From Candidatus Argoarchaeum ethanivorans (GTDB lineage: Archaea > Halobacteriota > Methanosarcinia > Methanosarcinales > EX4572-44), in NCBI GenBank assembly GCA_004193545.1, contig RPGO01000005.1, forward strand, positions 111,897-175,896: DNA of 64,000 nucleotides, written 5' to 3'. A model generated the notes under the pieces. It was not told the DNA's origin. It searched no databases and saw only the letters and a list, made by a program, of their open reading frames with translations. Positions within the stretch are counted from its first letter, which is position 1. Each line of letters opens with the position of its first letter. The position numbers were made by a program, and so were the translations under genes. Positions 27,742 through 35,958 of the stretch are shown here, one piece after another.

Positions 27742-28923
27742 TCACACCACCTTCTCCAGACACATATCAAGCATTTTCCTTGTATCGTGTGCAAGTACAT
27801 CAGGAAGTCCGGTGATATCCACATTTAAAAATCCACGAATAATGAGTGAAGTAGCCTCCTCCTTACTCAAACCTCTTGCCATTAAGTATTGAATCTCTTC
27901 TTCTGCAATCTTTCCGACAGCAGCCTCGTGTGAAAGCTCGAGATCTTTACACATTGCCTTAAGTTCCGGAATTGAATCTACTTCAGCATCATCAGAAAGC
28001 AAGAGTCCGGTGCATTCGATGTGCCCTTTCGCGTTTGTCCCCTTCCCTATGATATCACTGCGCGATATAATCTTCGCATGATCAGTAGCAATCGCCCGTG
28101 ATATGATCTCTGCCCTGCTATTATTGCCTTGAAGCACCGCTCTTGCACCCATATCGACTTTTGTACTTTCGGTGGCATAAACAGTTGACTGAAATGTCGC
28201 TCTTGCATTTTTGCCCACGCAATAAGCTGTTGGATACGTCTGAAGTGATTTTACCGGGGTCATCAGGATATAGTTATCAATAAAAACAGCATCATCCTCT
28301 ACCACCACCGCGGTTCTTGGCCTGACTTCCATACCTTTACTCCAGTTATGTATCATAGTAAACGTGATTTTTGCACCCTTCTTCACATAAAACTCAGAAA
28401 CACCAAGATGGAGTGCAGAGTTGACAGTATGTGAAACAGAACATCCTGCAATGATATGAAGTTCGGAATTCTCTTCTGCAATCACAATGTTGTGTACCTT
28501 CTGCCCGACGTTATCTGATGTGATAAATAAACAAGCCTGTGCTGGAACCGTTACCTTTGAACCAGCCTTGGACCGAATAAAATATCCCTGCCCATGCTCT
28601 GATTCGACATCAGCGGTATATTTATCCATATCTGGCTGAATTGCTTTCCATAGATAGTCTTTGAGCCAGTTATACTTCTTTAAGGCATCTGCAGTGCCCA
28701 TAATCTCCAGACCCTCGTCTTCTGCATTTGAATAGATAACAGAGTCATCCTGCTGTAAAAATGAGCCGGCCCGATTCTTTCCTATTGGTTCAATTCCGGC
28801 ATCGAGTATGTCATCCCGGTATTCCTCCGGAAATTCATCCAGCGACTTTATGGGTTTGTGCTCTTTCCCGGTAGTGTATTTCTCAATTGCAATGTCTTCA
28901 TCTGAAGATGTGTTTTCGTTCAT
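27742..28923 (-). CDS. sufB: Fe-S cluster assembly scaffold SufB
   Basis: SufB (393 residues) is the scaffold on which SufC drives iron-sulfur cluster assembly; in archaea SufBC alone is the core system. The beta-helix region contains AACLFITSD-like strands (AQACLFITSDNVGQKVHNIV), VVEDDAVFIDNYILMTPVKS, and the C-terminal GLLLSDDAEVDSIPELKAMC followed by LSHEAAVGKIAEEEIQYLMA with the Cys and Glu/His used in cluster formation. It begins 13 bp after sufC. Confidence 0.93.
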   Translation of the reverse strand: MNENTSSDEDIAIEKYTTGKEHKPIKSLDEFPEEYRDDILDAGIEPIGKNRAGSFLQQDDSVIYSNAEDEGLEIMGTADALKKYNWLKDYLWKAIQPDMDKYTADVESEHGQGYFIRSKAGSKVTVPAQACLFITSDNVGQKVHNIVIAEENSELHIIAGCSVSHTVNSALHLGVSEFYVKKGAKITFTMIHNWSKGMEVRPRTAVVVEDDAVFIDNYILMTPVKSLQTYPTAYCVGKNARATFQSTVYATESTKVDMGARAVLQGNNSRAEIISRAIATDHAKIISRSDIIGKGTNAKGHIECTGLLLSDDAEVDSIPELKAMCKDLELSHEAAVGKIAEEEIQYLMARGLSKEEATSLIIRGFLNVDITGLPDVLAHDTRKMLDMCLEKVV

Positions 28924-28936
28924 TTAAATTCCGTCC

Positions 28937-29683
28937 TCAATGCTTGCACAACTCAACGCATTTTTCAAAGCCATTCTCCATGATATTCTTTGTTATCTCA
29001 TCAGGCATTCCGGAGCATGCCATCTGTCCATCGATCATTACATGTGCACGGTCTGCTTTCAGGTGTTGCATGATAGAACCGCTATGGGTGATTACAAGCC
29101 CAGCCTTATCTCTCTTACTTGGCATCTTGTTTCTATCAAGAAGCTCACTGATGATTTTGCCAATAAGTTCTATGTTCTCGATATCCACACCAGAATCCGG
29201 CTCGTCAAACATGATAAACTCTGGTGATTGTGCAAGTATTTGCAGTATCTCAGACTTTTTGACTTCTCCACCTGAAAAACCAAGATTTACATCGCGGCTT
29301 AAAAAATCAGTTGAAATGTTGAGCCTTCTGGCGAGTGCTATTACCTCTTTATCCACCTCTCCTTTTTCTTTTCCAAGTGTGATCTTCACCATGTCGCCGA
29401 GCTTTACACCCCGTATTTCCGGGGGGTGCTGGAACGACATGCCCATCCCAAGTTTCACACGTTCGTTGGTTGGCAAATGAGTTATGTCAACTCCTTTAAA
29501 TATTATACACCCTTTTTTAACCTTGTAACCTGGATAGCCAAGAATCGTCATCAGTAGTGTTGTTTTTCCACAACCATTTGGTCCAAATAGTGCATGAACT
29601 TCTCCTGATTCAATATTAAGGGTTAAATCCCTTAAAATCTCCTTTCCATTCACTTCCACAGTTAAATCTTTTATTTGCAGCAT
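28937..29683 (-). CDS. sufC: Fe-S cluster assembly ATPase SufC
   Basis: This ABC-type ATPase of 248 residues energises SufB. It has Walker A GPNGCGKTTLL, the SufC-type signature LGFSGGEVKKSEILQ, Walker B FIMFDEPDSGVDIENI, and the switch His in VITHSG. The start at 29683 is fixed by GGTGAT 5 bases upstream; a longer frame to 29773 adds an unconserved leader. It is the first gene of sufC-sufB-cfbD. Confidence 0.95.
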   Translation of the reverse strand: MLQIKDLTVEVNGKEILRDLTLNIESGEVHALFGPNGCGKTTLLMTILGYPGYKVKKGCIIFKGVDITHLPTNERVKLGMGMSFQHPPEIRGVKLGDMVKITLGKEKGEVDKEVIALARRLNISTDFLSRDVNLGFSGGEVKKSEILQILAQSPEFIMFDEPDSGVDIENIELIGKIISELLDRNKMPSKRDKAGLVITHSGSIMQHLKADRAHVMIDGQMACSGMPDEITKNIMENGFEKCVELCKH

Positions 29684-29793
29684 ACTATCACCGAAAAAAA
29701 GAAATACAGGTATATTAAAGGCTTTTATTGCGTAGATGCCGAGGATTGAACTTCGGCAATTTTTCCGCATCAATCTTAAGTGATATTCATCTG

Positions 29794-29922
29794 TTATAAC
29801 TTTTTCTTTTCATCCATCAAAAATCGCTCTGCTATGATCTTCTCCAGTTCCGGGGTACCGTTGGAAAAATCGGACAAGAGAAGCTGAATCTGCGAGATGT
29901 TGGTTTTCAAAGTAGATAACAT
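29794..29922 (-). CDS. Small hypothetical protein
   Basis: A 42-residue frame from ATG 29922 (MLSTLKTNISQIQLLLSDFS, then TPELEKIIAERFLMDEKKKL) has a regular amphipathic-helix pattern and charged C-terminus. A TATA-like AATGAAAACATAG stretch lies upstream but no clear ribosome-binding site is seen. It could be an antitoxin-like or merely accidental frame. Confidence 0.3.
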   Translation of the reverse strand: MLSTLKTNISQIQLLLSDFSNGTPELEKIIAERFLMDEKKKL

Positions 29923-30042
29923 TGTAACACTTATCATACATACTATGTTTTCATTATACATATTTCTTTCGATTTATTTTCAGATACAAACTTAAATTAT
30001 AAGACAAAATTAGATTTAAAAAGAAGATACAGGTGTTTCAGC

Positions 30043-30213
30043 ATGAATTTCTCTATAGCAAGCGTTGACAGAGTTTACAACCCCGTTTTTAGCAGTATCC
30101 CCAAAAGAAATTTATATGGAGTTAAGCTTCAAAGATGCGTTGTTATAGAGGCGCGCAAGATGAGCAACAAAAGAATTGCGTTAACAGAGAGGAAAGCAGC
30201 GGAGGTGATATAA
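30043..30213 (+). CDS. Small basic protein, first of a two-gene pair
   Basis: 56 codons from ATG 30043 (MNFSIASVDRVYNPVFSSIP, VKLQRCVVIEARKMSNKRIA). AGGTG lies 9 bases upstream, and a TATA-like TTAAATTATAAG lies near 29993. The stop is immediately followed by the ATG of the next small gene. Size and arrangement recall small toxin-antitoxin-type pairs, but no family was recognised. Confidence 0.45.
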   Translation: MNFSIASVDRVYNPVFSSIPKRNLYGVKLQRCVVIEARKMSNKRIALTERKAAEVI

Positions 30214-30327
30214 ATGGAAATTTTATACATTGATGAAGGCGATGAAAATACAGATTGGATAAAGAAAGTCAGAAAAGATAGAGAGAAGAGAGAAGAGGAA
30301 AAAAAGAGAAGGAAGAAAAATAACTGA
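30214..30327 (+). CDS. Small highly charged protein, second of a two-gene pair
   Basis: 37 codons from ATG 30214, preceded by an excellent GGAGGTGAT (30201-30209), which strongly supports translation. The protein starts MEILYIDEGDENTDWIKKVR and ends in a run of Lys, Arg and Glu. It begins right at the stop of the preceding gene. Function unknown. The following 30330-30480 contains a copy of the TTCTCTGTGGTT environmental repeat. Confidence 0.5.
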   Translation: MEILYIDEGDENTDWIKKVRKDREKREEEKKRRKKNN

Positions 30328-30491
30328 ATATGACAAAAGAGAAAAATAACAACTTTCTGTGGTTCTCTGTGGTTTAATCTCCATTCTCATAACCAATTTT
30401 CCAAACGAGTGGAGGGATGAGTGCAACTCGGATTATAGAGAGAGCCTAAATTCTTTGCTTTGACCTATTGAGCAAGTGCCCCGGAACAATG

Positions 30492-30509
30492 GCAAAGTTT
30501 ATACTTTGC
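30492..30509 (+). promoter_or_regulatory. Palindromic TATA element of trm5
   Basis: GCAAAGTTTATACTTTGC is a near-perfect palindrome centred on a TTTATA box, 26 bases before the GTG start of trm5. This spacing means transcription would start close to the start codon (leaderless mRNA). A sister palindrome lies before mfnA. Confidence 0.6.
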
Positions 30510-30528
30510 AATACATCAGATAGGTTTT

Positions 30529-31533
30529 GTGAAACTGACAGCTCTTGTAGTATCTGCAAAACATGCCGAGGTTACGATTCGAAGGCTAATTGAATTACAT
30601 CTCCTGCACAGTTATGCAAAGGTGCATCGTGCTGGTCACTATGTATATTTACCGTTAGTGTCTGTCCCTGGTGACGCACTTCTTCCTCCTTACAGAATTG
30701 ATTCGTTTGACTTTGAAGAGCTGCCTCAAAGAAGAACGATCAAAAACATTCTTGGCTACACCCCTTCTTTTGATGCGATAGGTGATATTGCGATATTGCC
30801 TGCCAATTCACTTGATCCATCTGTCGAAGCAGAAGCGATTCTTTCAACACAAAAAAACATTCATGGCGTGTTCCAATCTATCGCGCCAGTAAGTGGTGAG
30901 TTTAGAACCAGAATCCTTACCCACATTAAAGGAGAGTGTAGAACTAAAGTGAAATATCAAGAGTATGGACTCATCTATGAACTTGATGTGGCACAGGTAT
31001 ATTTTACACCAAGACTTGCTACAGAGCATCACCGAATAGCAAGCAAGGTAGTTAGTGGAGTGGTTGTAGATATGTTTGCAGGTATTGGGCCATTTAGTAT
31101 CCCCATTGCAAAAAAGAATCCGAACACGACGGTTATTGCAATAGACAAAAATAGAAATGCAGTGCAATATCTCAAACAAAACATCAAGAGAAATAAAACG
31201 AAAAATGTGTGTGCTGTTATTGCAGACTCGATGATGCTGCCACTTGAATGCAATATCGCCAACCATCTGATCATGAATCTTCCTCACAGTGCACACCAGT
31301 TCCTTGATGAGGCACTGAGGGTGATAAAAAATGAGGGCATTATTTACTACTATGACATTACAACTGAAGAGAATTTATACCAAGCAAGTATACAGGAGAT
31401 GCAAACGCATGCCGTGGAGTCTGGATGCAGCATAGATGTGATATCACAACATGTTGTAAGATCGTATTCGCCGCACCATTACAACATCTGTATTGAGGCA
31501 AGAGTACATAACTTGACTTTCAAAGATAACTGA
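30529..31533 (+). CDS. trm5: tRNA (guanine37-N1)-methyltransferase, Trm5/Tyw2 family
   Basis: This methylates G37 next to the anticodon, preventing frameshifting, or is the related wyosine enzyme. The 334 residues comprise an N-terminal RNA-binding part and a Rossmann methyltransferase domain with VVVDMFAGIGPFSIPIAKK (SAM motif I), VIAIDKNRNAVQYLKQNI and the Trm5 signature NLPHSAHQFLDEAL. The start codon is GTG at 30529, supported by the TATA distance. The short N-terminus suggests the Trm5b-like type. Confidence 0.88.
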   Translation: MKLTALVVSAKHAEVTIRRLIELHLLHSYAKVHRAGHYVYLPLVSVPGDALLPPYRIDSFDFEELPQRRTIKNILGYTPSFDAIGDIAILPANSLDPSVEAEAILSTQKNIHGVFQSIAPVSGEFRTRILTHIKGECRTKVKYQEYGLIYELDVAQVYFTPRLATEHHRIASKVVSGVVVDMFAGIGPFSIPIAKKNPNTTVIAIDKNRNAVQYLKQNIKRNKTKNVCAVIADSMMLPLECNIANHLIMNLPHSAHQFLDEALRVIKNEGIIYYYDITTEENLYQASIQEMQTHAVESGCSIDVISQHVVRSYSPHHYNICIEARVHNLTFKDN

Positions 31534-31640
31534 AAAGAACCACAATTTCCAGAAATTTTCGATAGCGGTCGTCCATGATAATCATTTTGGCAGTTAGCAC
31601 CTCACTATTTTATTGGTGTTCGTTTAAGAGGTGAATCATA

Positions 31641-31670
31641 GTCAAATTGCGGCGGCACACCCTGCTGCTG
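31641..31670. repeat. Dispersed palindrome, copy 2 (one arm decayed)
   Basis: GTCAAATTGCGGCGGCACAC followed by CCTGCTGCTG is the reverse complement of the element at 16561-16595; the second arm has become CTGTCTTT. It lies just beyond the stop of the minus-strand isomerase. Confidence 0.75.
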
Positions 31671-31673
31671 TCT

Positions 31674-32459
31674 TTATGTACTATTCCAAATTTTGTGCAG
31701 GTATTTAAGCCCCTTTTCACCCTCGTCCACGCTCCGAGATTCAAGCACCACACGCCCTTTAAAATTTGATAAACCCTTAATAATCTTGTTCCAGTCGATG
31801 ATTCCATCTCCAACCGGTAGATGCTCATCAGTCTCTCCATGATTATCGTGAGCATGCACATGACTGATTTTTTGTTTAAGCGATAAAAACTCGTCAACCA
31901 TATTATTGGTATTAGCATGACCGATGTCAAAGGTGATTCCAAGATTGTCACAGCCAATCGTTTCAACCATGCCTTCGATTTCAGATGCATCCTTTCCAAA
32001 AATGAACTTCTGATTCACCATGTTTTCAATGCAAATCATCACTCCAAAATCGTCAGCGAACTCGCAAAGTTTTTTTATTCCTTTAATGTTGTTTGCCCAT
32101 GCCAGGTCAGGCAACTGCATGCCAAGAGGTGAGAGGTGTCCAGGGTGAACCACTGCAATCTTGATAAATGATGCTGCTCGCCCCAAATATTCCATTTGCT
32201 GTCTGATGGTCTCCTGCCAGATATAAGGATTCAGGCTTGCAAGATTGAGATCGGAAAAAGGCAAGTGTAAACTTAACTGGAGATTGGTAGTCTCAAGGAT
32301 GTTAGCAACTTTTTTCATGGTCTCATCTGTTAGTGTTTGTCTCCCCTCGCTTACAATTTCCCAACCAGTAAAACCAAGTCCCTCCAACCCGTAAGCCCAT
32401 TCAAAAGGATCATTCACAAGTGCGAGAGATGAAAAACTTAATCGTGACAAAATTGACAT
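31674..32459 (-). CDS. Sugar phosphate isomerase/epimerase (AP endonuclease 2-like TIM barrel)
   Basis: A 261-residue TIM-barrel protein with metal ligands typical of the xylose isomerase-like superfamily: LSLHLPFSDLNLAS, IAVVHPGHLSPLG, MICIENMVN, LGITFDIGHANTN, ISHVHAHDNHGETDEHLPVG and VVLESRS. The substrate cannot be told; members act on sugars, inositols or DNA abasic sites. The start is set at ATG 32459 (MSILSRLSFSS), with GGTGT just upstream and a TATA region (GTTTATGTATA) before that. A longer frame to 32654 runs over the mfnA promoter and is unlikely. Confidence 0.8.
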   Translation of the reverse strand: MSILSRLSFSSLALVNDPFEWAYGLEGLGFTGWEIVSEGRQTLTDETMKKVANILETTNLQLSLHLPFSDLNLASLNPYIWQETIRQQMEYLGRAASFIKIAVVHPGHLSPLGMQLPDLAWANNIKGIKKLCEFADDFGVMICIENMVNQKFIFGKDASEIEGMVETIGCDNLGITFDIGHANTNNMVDEFLSLKQKISHVHAHDNHGETDEHLPVGDGIIDWNKIIKGLSNFKGRVVLESRSVDEGEKGLKYLHKIWNST

Positions 32460-32508
32460 ACACCAGCGTATACATAAACCATAGATAAACACTTCTACTT
32501 GCAGAATA

Positions 32509-32526
32509 GGAAAGTTTATACTTTCT
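32509..32526 (+). promoter_or_regulatory. Palindromic TATA element of mfnA
   Basis: GGAAAGTTTATACTTTCT has the same layout as the trm5 element, with GAAAG and CTTTC arms replacing GCAAAG and CTTTGC. The paired change keeps the dyad. The mfnA leader then has GAGAGG at 32547-32552. Confidence 0.6.
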
Positions 32527-32560
32527 TGCACATCAATACGTAGATAGAGAGGTTTTTCGT

Positions 32561-33706
32561 ATGGAAAAATTCGGACTGGATGAATATGAAGTTTTTGCTC
32601 TACTGGATGAACTTTATGCAAAAGATACTCAATATAAACAAGTATTGAGTTCAATGTGTACGCATCCTCATAGTATAGCTGTGAAAGCTCATCAGCGGTT
32701 CATATCTGCCAACCTTGGAGATCCCGGGTTGTTTGCTGGTACCGCAGAGATTGAACAAAAGGTGGTACGATTAATAGGAAAATTGCTTCACGGTGAAGAT
32801 GCTGCAGGTTATCTTACCACAGGCGGCACCGAGGGCAATATTCAAGCCGTCCGCGCTGCTAGAAACAATCGCAATGTGAAAAAGCCTAATATTGTCGTTT
32901 CAGAATCAGCACATTTCTCTTTTGATAAAATATCAGACCTGCTTCAGATCGAAGTTAGAAAAGCAAGTGTTGATGACGTATTACGCGTTGACGTTGAATC
33001 AGTAGAGTCATTAATAGATAAAAACACCATTGCACTGATAGGCATAGCAGGCACAACAGAATTTGGACAGATCGACCCGATAAAAGAACTGTCAGGTCTC
33101 TCTGAAGAACACGGGTTGTTTTTACATGTGGATGCTGCTTTTGGTGGTTTTGTCATACCTTTTCTTGATAAGCATTATGACTTCGACTTTTCACTGAGTG
33201 GTGTTACTTCTATGGTCTGTGACCCTCACAAGATGGGATTTGGCACTATACCAACCGGTGGACTGCTATTTCGAGAAAATGACTCCATAGAGCGACTAAA
33301 AACAGAAACTCCCTATCTAACCAGTAGAACGCAACACAGTCTTGTAGGCACAAGAAGTGGGGCATCTGCTGCGGCTGCATACGCGGTGATGACGCATCTT
33401 GGAACAGAGGGATATAAAAAAATCGTAGACTACTGTATGAACCTGACATCACACCTTGTTACAAGAGTGCGTGAGTTGGGGATCGAACCAGTAATAGAAC
33501 CTGTAACCAATGTGGTGGTTCTAAACCTGCCTGAAGTGAATTATGTGCGAGAAAAGCTCTACCAGAAAGGGTGGGTAACATCCATAACCAGGAAGCCTGT
33601 TGGGATGCGCCTTATAATGATGCCTCATGTAACAGAAACAATGCTGGATGCATTTATCAGCGACCTTGAGAAAGTGATAACTTCCACTGATATAAGAAAG
33701 CACTGA
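32561..33706 (+). CDS. mfnA: L-tyrosine/L-aspartate decarboxylase MfnA
   Basis: This PLP enzyme makes tyramine for methanofuran and, in archaea, may also make beta-alanine for coenzyme A. The 381 residues have GYLTTGGTEGNIQAVRAARN, the carboxylate/PLP region LFLHVDAAFGGFVIPF, and the Schiff-base lysine in VCDPHKMGFGTIPTGG. A purine-rich GAGAGG precedes the ATG. Its last 50 bp overlap the 3' end of the convergent membrane-protein gene. Confidence 0.93.
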   Translation: MEKFGLDEYEVFALLDELYAKDTQYKQVLSSMCTHPHSIAVKAHQRFISANLGDPGLFAGTAEIEQKVVRLIGKLLHGEDAAGYLTTGGTEGNIQAVRAARNNRNVKKPNIVVSESAHFSFDKISDLLQIEVRKASVDDVLRVDVESVESLIDKNTIALIGIAGTTEFGQIDPIKELSGLSEEHGLFLHVDAAFGGFVIPFLDKHYDFDFSLSGVTSMVCDPHKMGFGTIPTGGLLFRENDSIERLKTETPYLTSRTQHSLVGTRSGASAAAAYAVMTHLGTEGYKKIVDYCMNLTSHLVTRVRELGIEPVIEPVTNVVVLNLPEVNYVREKLYQKGWVTSITRKPVGMRLIMMPHVTETMLDAFISDLEKVITSTDIRKH

Positions 33707-34634
33707 TACCTGTTGCATCTGTTAAAATAATATTTACTCGTACCAGTAGTGAGAATGCAAAGCTTGTTGTGGGCGCGATTCCAAGCAGACCGAGAGCAAT
33801 GACTGTGCCACTTTCCATTATTCCAAGTCCTGCTGGCGTTAGCGGTATGAACATCAGTGCAGTGATCAATGGATGGAGTAAGAAGAATTCAAGGTAGGTA
33901 ATAGGAAGGTTCATCGCTTTTCCTATAAAGTACCATTGCAGTCCACAAAAAAACCACCCTAACATGTATAGTATGATGATTACATTGATGTTTTTTTTTA
34001 TTTTGATGCCTGAGTGTTTAAACTGTGAGAGTTGATCGCTGAATCTATTAAGTAATGGCATTTTGTTTAGGATACGTTTGGTGTATTTTTCATCAAGCCA
34101 TGATACTGCAAGCAGGAGGCATCCAAGAAGTATAAGAGCAGATGTAGCCATCAAGAATGAGGTAGCAGGAAGATAAAAGCTGTCTGTACAGGACAAAAGA
34201 TAGATTAAAGCAAGTATTGCACCTGCACCTTTCAGTACCAGGTCAAGCCCCCCTGGTGCAACTATGCATGCCATGGCATCTGTTGCCCGTGCACCTGTGA
34301 TTTTTTTGATAAAAGCTGATGTTAATATGTAGCCACTCCGGCCCGGGCTAATGTCTGCAACAAGCATTCCGCCAAGATGGGATATTAACACCCCGGTGTA
34401 TGCGATCTTATGTCCAATATGCTGTAGCAAGTAGGATAATCGGTAGGAGAATAAAAGATTGTGTATGAAATATGCAAGAGCTGCAAGAACAAAGTAGGCG
34501 ATGTGTATGTTTTTGATAGCTACTGTAAGCTCAGTGAGATCGAGTTTATATAGAGTTATATAGACGATAATTGCAATTCCAGCCAGTGCCTGTAGCAGAA
34601 AGTACACTATTTTTCTGTATGATGTTGTTTTCAT
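33657..34634 (-). CDS. Lysylphosphatidylglycerol synthase-type flippase-like membrane protein (UPF0104)
   Basis: A 325-residue integral membrane protein with about eight hydrophobic segments. Motifs of the UPF0104/LPG_synthase_TM family are SYRLSYLLQHIGHKI, ISHLGGMLVADISPGRSGYI, GVLISHLGG, and PLTPAGLGIMESGTVIALG near the C-terminus. Members are suspected lipid-linked transporters or flippases; the substrate is not known. It converges on mfnA and overlaps its last 50 bp. Confidence 0.8.
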   Translation of the reverse strand: MKTTSYRKIVYFLLQALAGIAIIVYITLYKLDLTELTVAIKNIHIAYFVLAALAYFIHNLLFSYRLSYLLQHIGHKIAYTGVLISHLGGMLVADISPGRSGYILTSAFIKKITGARATDAMACIVAPGGLDLVLKGAGAILALIYLLSCTDSFYLPATSFLMATSALILLGCLLLAVSWLDEKYTKRILNKMPLLNRFSDQLSQFKHSGIKIKKNINVIIILYMLGWFFCGLQWYFIGKAMNLPITYLEFFLLHPLITALMFIPLTPAGLGIMESGTVIALGLLGIAPTTSFAFSLLVRVNIILTDATGISAFLYQWKLSLSQGR

Positions 34635-34749
34635 ATTTTTCTACCATAAGAAGGTTCACTCTACTGTAAAGACATCATCATTGATTAATTGTATGTATTT
34701 AGCTCGAACCACGAGATTGCGAGAAGATTAGGACACCTGCATACAGATT

Positions 34750-34863
34750 ATGCAATTCCGCACAACGAAGTTCTGCACTTGATTATTGCGTAATCGAGAA
34801 TCAAGAATTCTTGGTTATTTCCACACACGTAGCACGCGGTTCTGCACAACGAAGTTGTGCAGT
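34750..34863. repeat. Composite hairpin repeats downstream of wtpC
   Basis: Two modules flank the TCGAGAATCAAGAATTC linker: a decayed GCACAACGAAGTTCTGC (34761-34777) and a perfect stem CTGCACAAC, loop GAA, stem GTTGTGCAG (34843-34863). The perfect hairpin directly abuts the wtpC stop codon region, so it may act as the operon's terminator. Confidence 0.8.
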
Positions 34864-34865
34864 TT

Positions 34866-35915
34866 TCATTCATTGAAAACGTGCACTGAGGATGCCTTAA
34901 AGGTAATACACACGAGCATGCCTTCTTTTAGTTTCATATCATCAAATGACTGCTTTGTAACAACAACCACAAATGGAATACTAACATCAACCTCAATCCT
35001 GACAATCGTTCCTTCATCTACGATACTCTTTATTTCCCCTTTAAATGAGTTTCTTGCACTCGATACAATTTGTTTTGTTGATATAAATATATCCTCCGGT
35101 CTAATGGATGCATGAACGTGTCCGTGTGCAAGCGTAGCAGAAGTAATCGTTATGCCGTTGACATTGATTCGTGCGATACTGTCTTCAAGAAGTGATTCTC
35201 CTTGAAACAGGTTACCAACACCAAGAAAGTCAGCAACAAACCTTGAATTAGGTTTTCTAAATACTTCGTTTGGACTACCTACTTGCATAATTTTTCCAGA
35301 ACACATCACTGCCATACGGTTTCCAAGCAAGAAAGCCTCCTCGAAACTGTGAGTTACATGAATAATTGTGGTTTTTGTGATTGACTGTATGTTTCTAAGC
35401 TTTGTGCGAAGCTTTTTCGTCGTTTGGGGATCAAGTGCACTTAGAGGCTCATCCAACAGGAGAATGTCTGGCTTCATAATCAGTGCTCTTGCTACTGCAA
35501 CTCGCTGCTGTTCACCACCACTTAACGTGCCAGGGTAACGATGGAGTAGATGAGAGACGCCCATCATATCTGCAAGTTCGTCCACGTCATGCTTGATTTT
35601 CGTTTTCGCCACCTTTTCTATCTTTGGACCAAAGCCGATATTTTCTTCCACTGTTAAAAAGGGAAACAATGTGTAATCCTGGTAGACCATGCCAATATTT
35701 CTCTCTTTTGGAGGAATATTAGTGATTTCAGCATCATTAAGGAATATTCTGCCACCATCCGGGCGATAAATGCCTGCTATGGTCTCAAGAAGTATTGTTT
35801 TTCCTGCACCGGTTGGGCCAAGTATAATAAAATATTCTCCATCGTTTATCTTGAGATTTACATCCTGCAGGAAGAATTCGCCAAGGTCCTTTGATATATT
35901 TTCAATTAGCATCAT
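34866..35915 (-). CDS. wtpC: Tungstate/molybdate ABC transporter ATP-binding protein
   Basis: This ATPase of 349 residues energises tungstate/molybdate import. It has Walker A LGPTGAGKTILLETIAG, signature LSGGEQQRVAVARALI, Walker B ILLLDEPLSALDPQT, the switch HVTHSFEEA, and a C-terminal TOBE-like oxyanion-binding domain (ASIRPEDIFISTKQI, NSFKGEIKSIVDEGT). AAGGAG is upstream of the start. Last gene of the operon wtpA-trmO-wtpB-wtpC. Confidence 0.9.
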   Translation of the reverse strand: MMLIENISKDLGEFFLQDVNLKINDGEYFIILGPTGAGKTILLETIAGIYRPDGGRIFLNDAEITNIPPKERNIGMVYQDYTLFPFLTVEENIGFGPKIEKVAKTKIKHDVDELADMMGVSHLLHRYPGTLSGGEQQRVAVARALIMKPDILLLDEPLSALDPQTTKKLRTKLRNIQSITKTTIIHVTHSFEEAFLLGNRMAVMCSGKIMQVGSPNEVFRKPNSRFVADFLGVGNLFQGESLLEDSIARINVNGITITSATLAHGHVHASIRPEDIFISTKQIVSSARNSFKGEIKSIVDEGTIVRIEVDVSIPFVVVVTKQSFDDMKLKEGMLVCITFKASSVHVFNE

Positions 35916-35958
35916 TTTTATAGCTCCTTTTATACAAATACTTCATTTTACTCACTAT

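Noticed and set aside
29700..29770. tRNA-like sequence near the sufC start (GCCGAGGATTGAACTTCGGC)
   Set aside because: Only one stem can be formed; no anticodon arm or T-arm in proper order.
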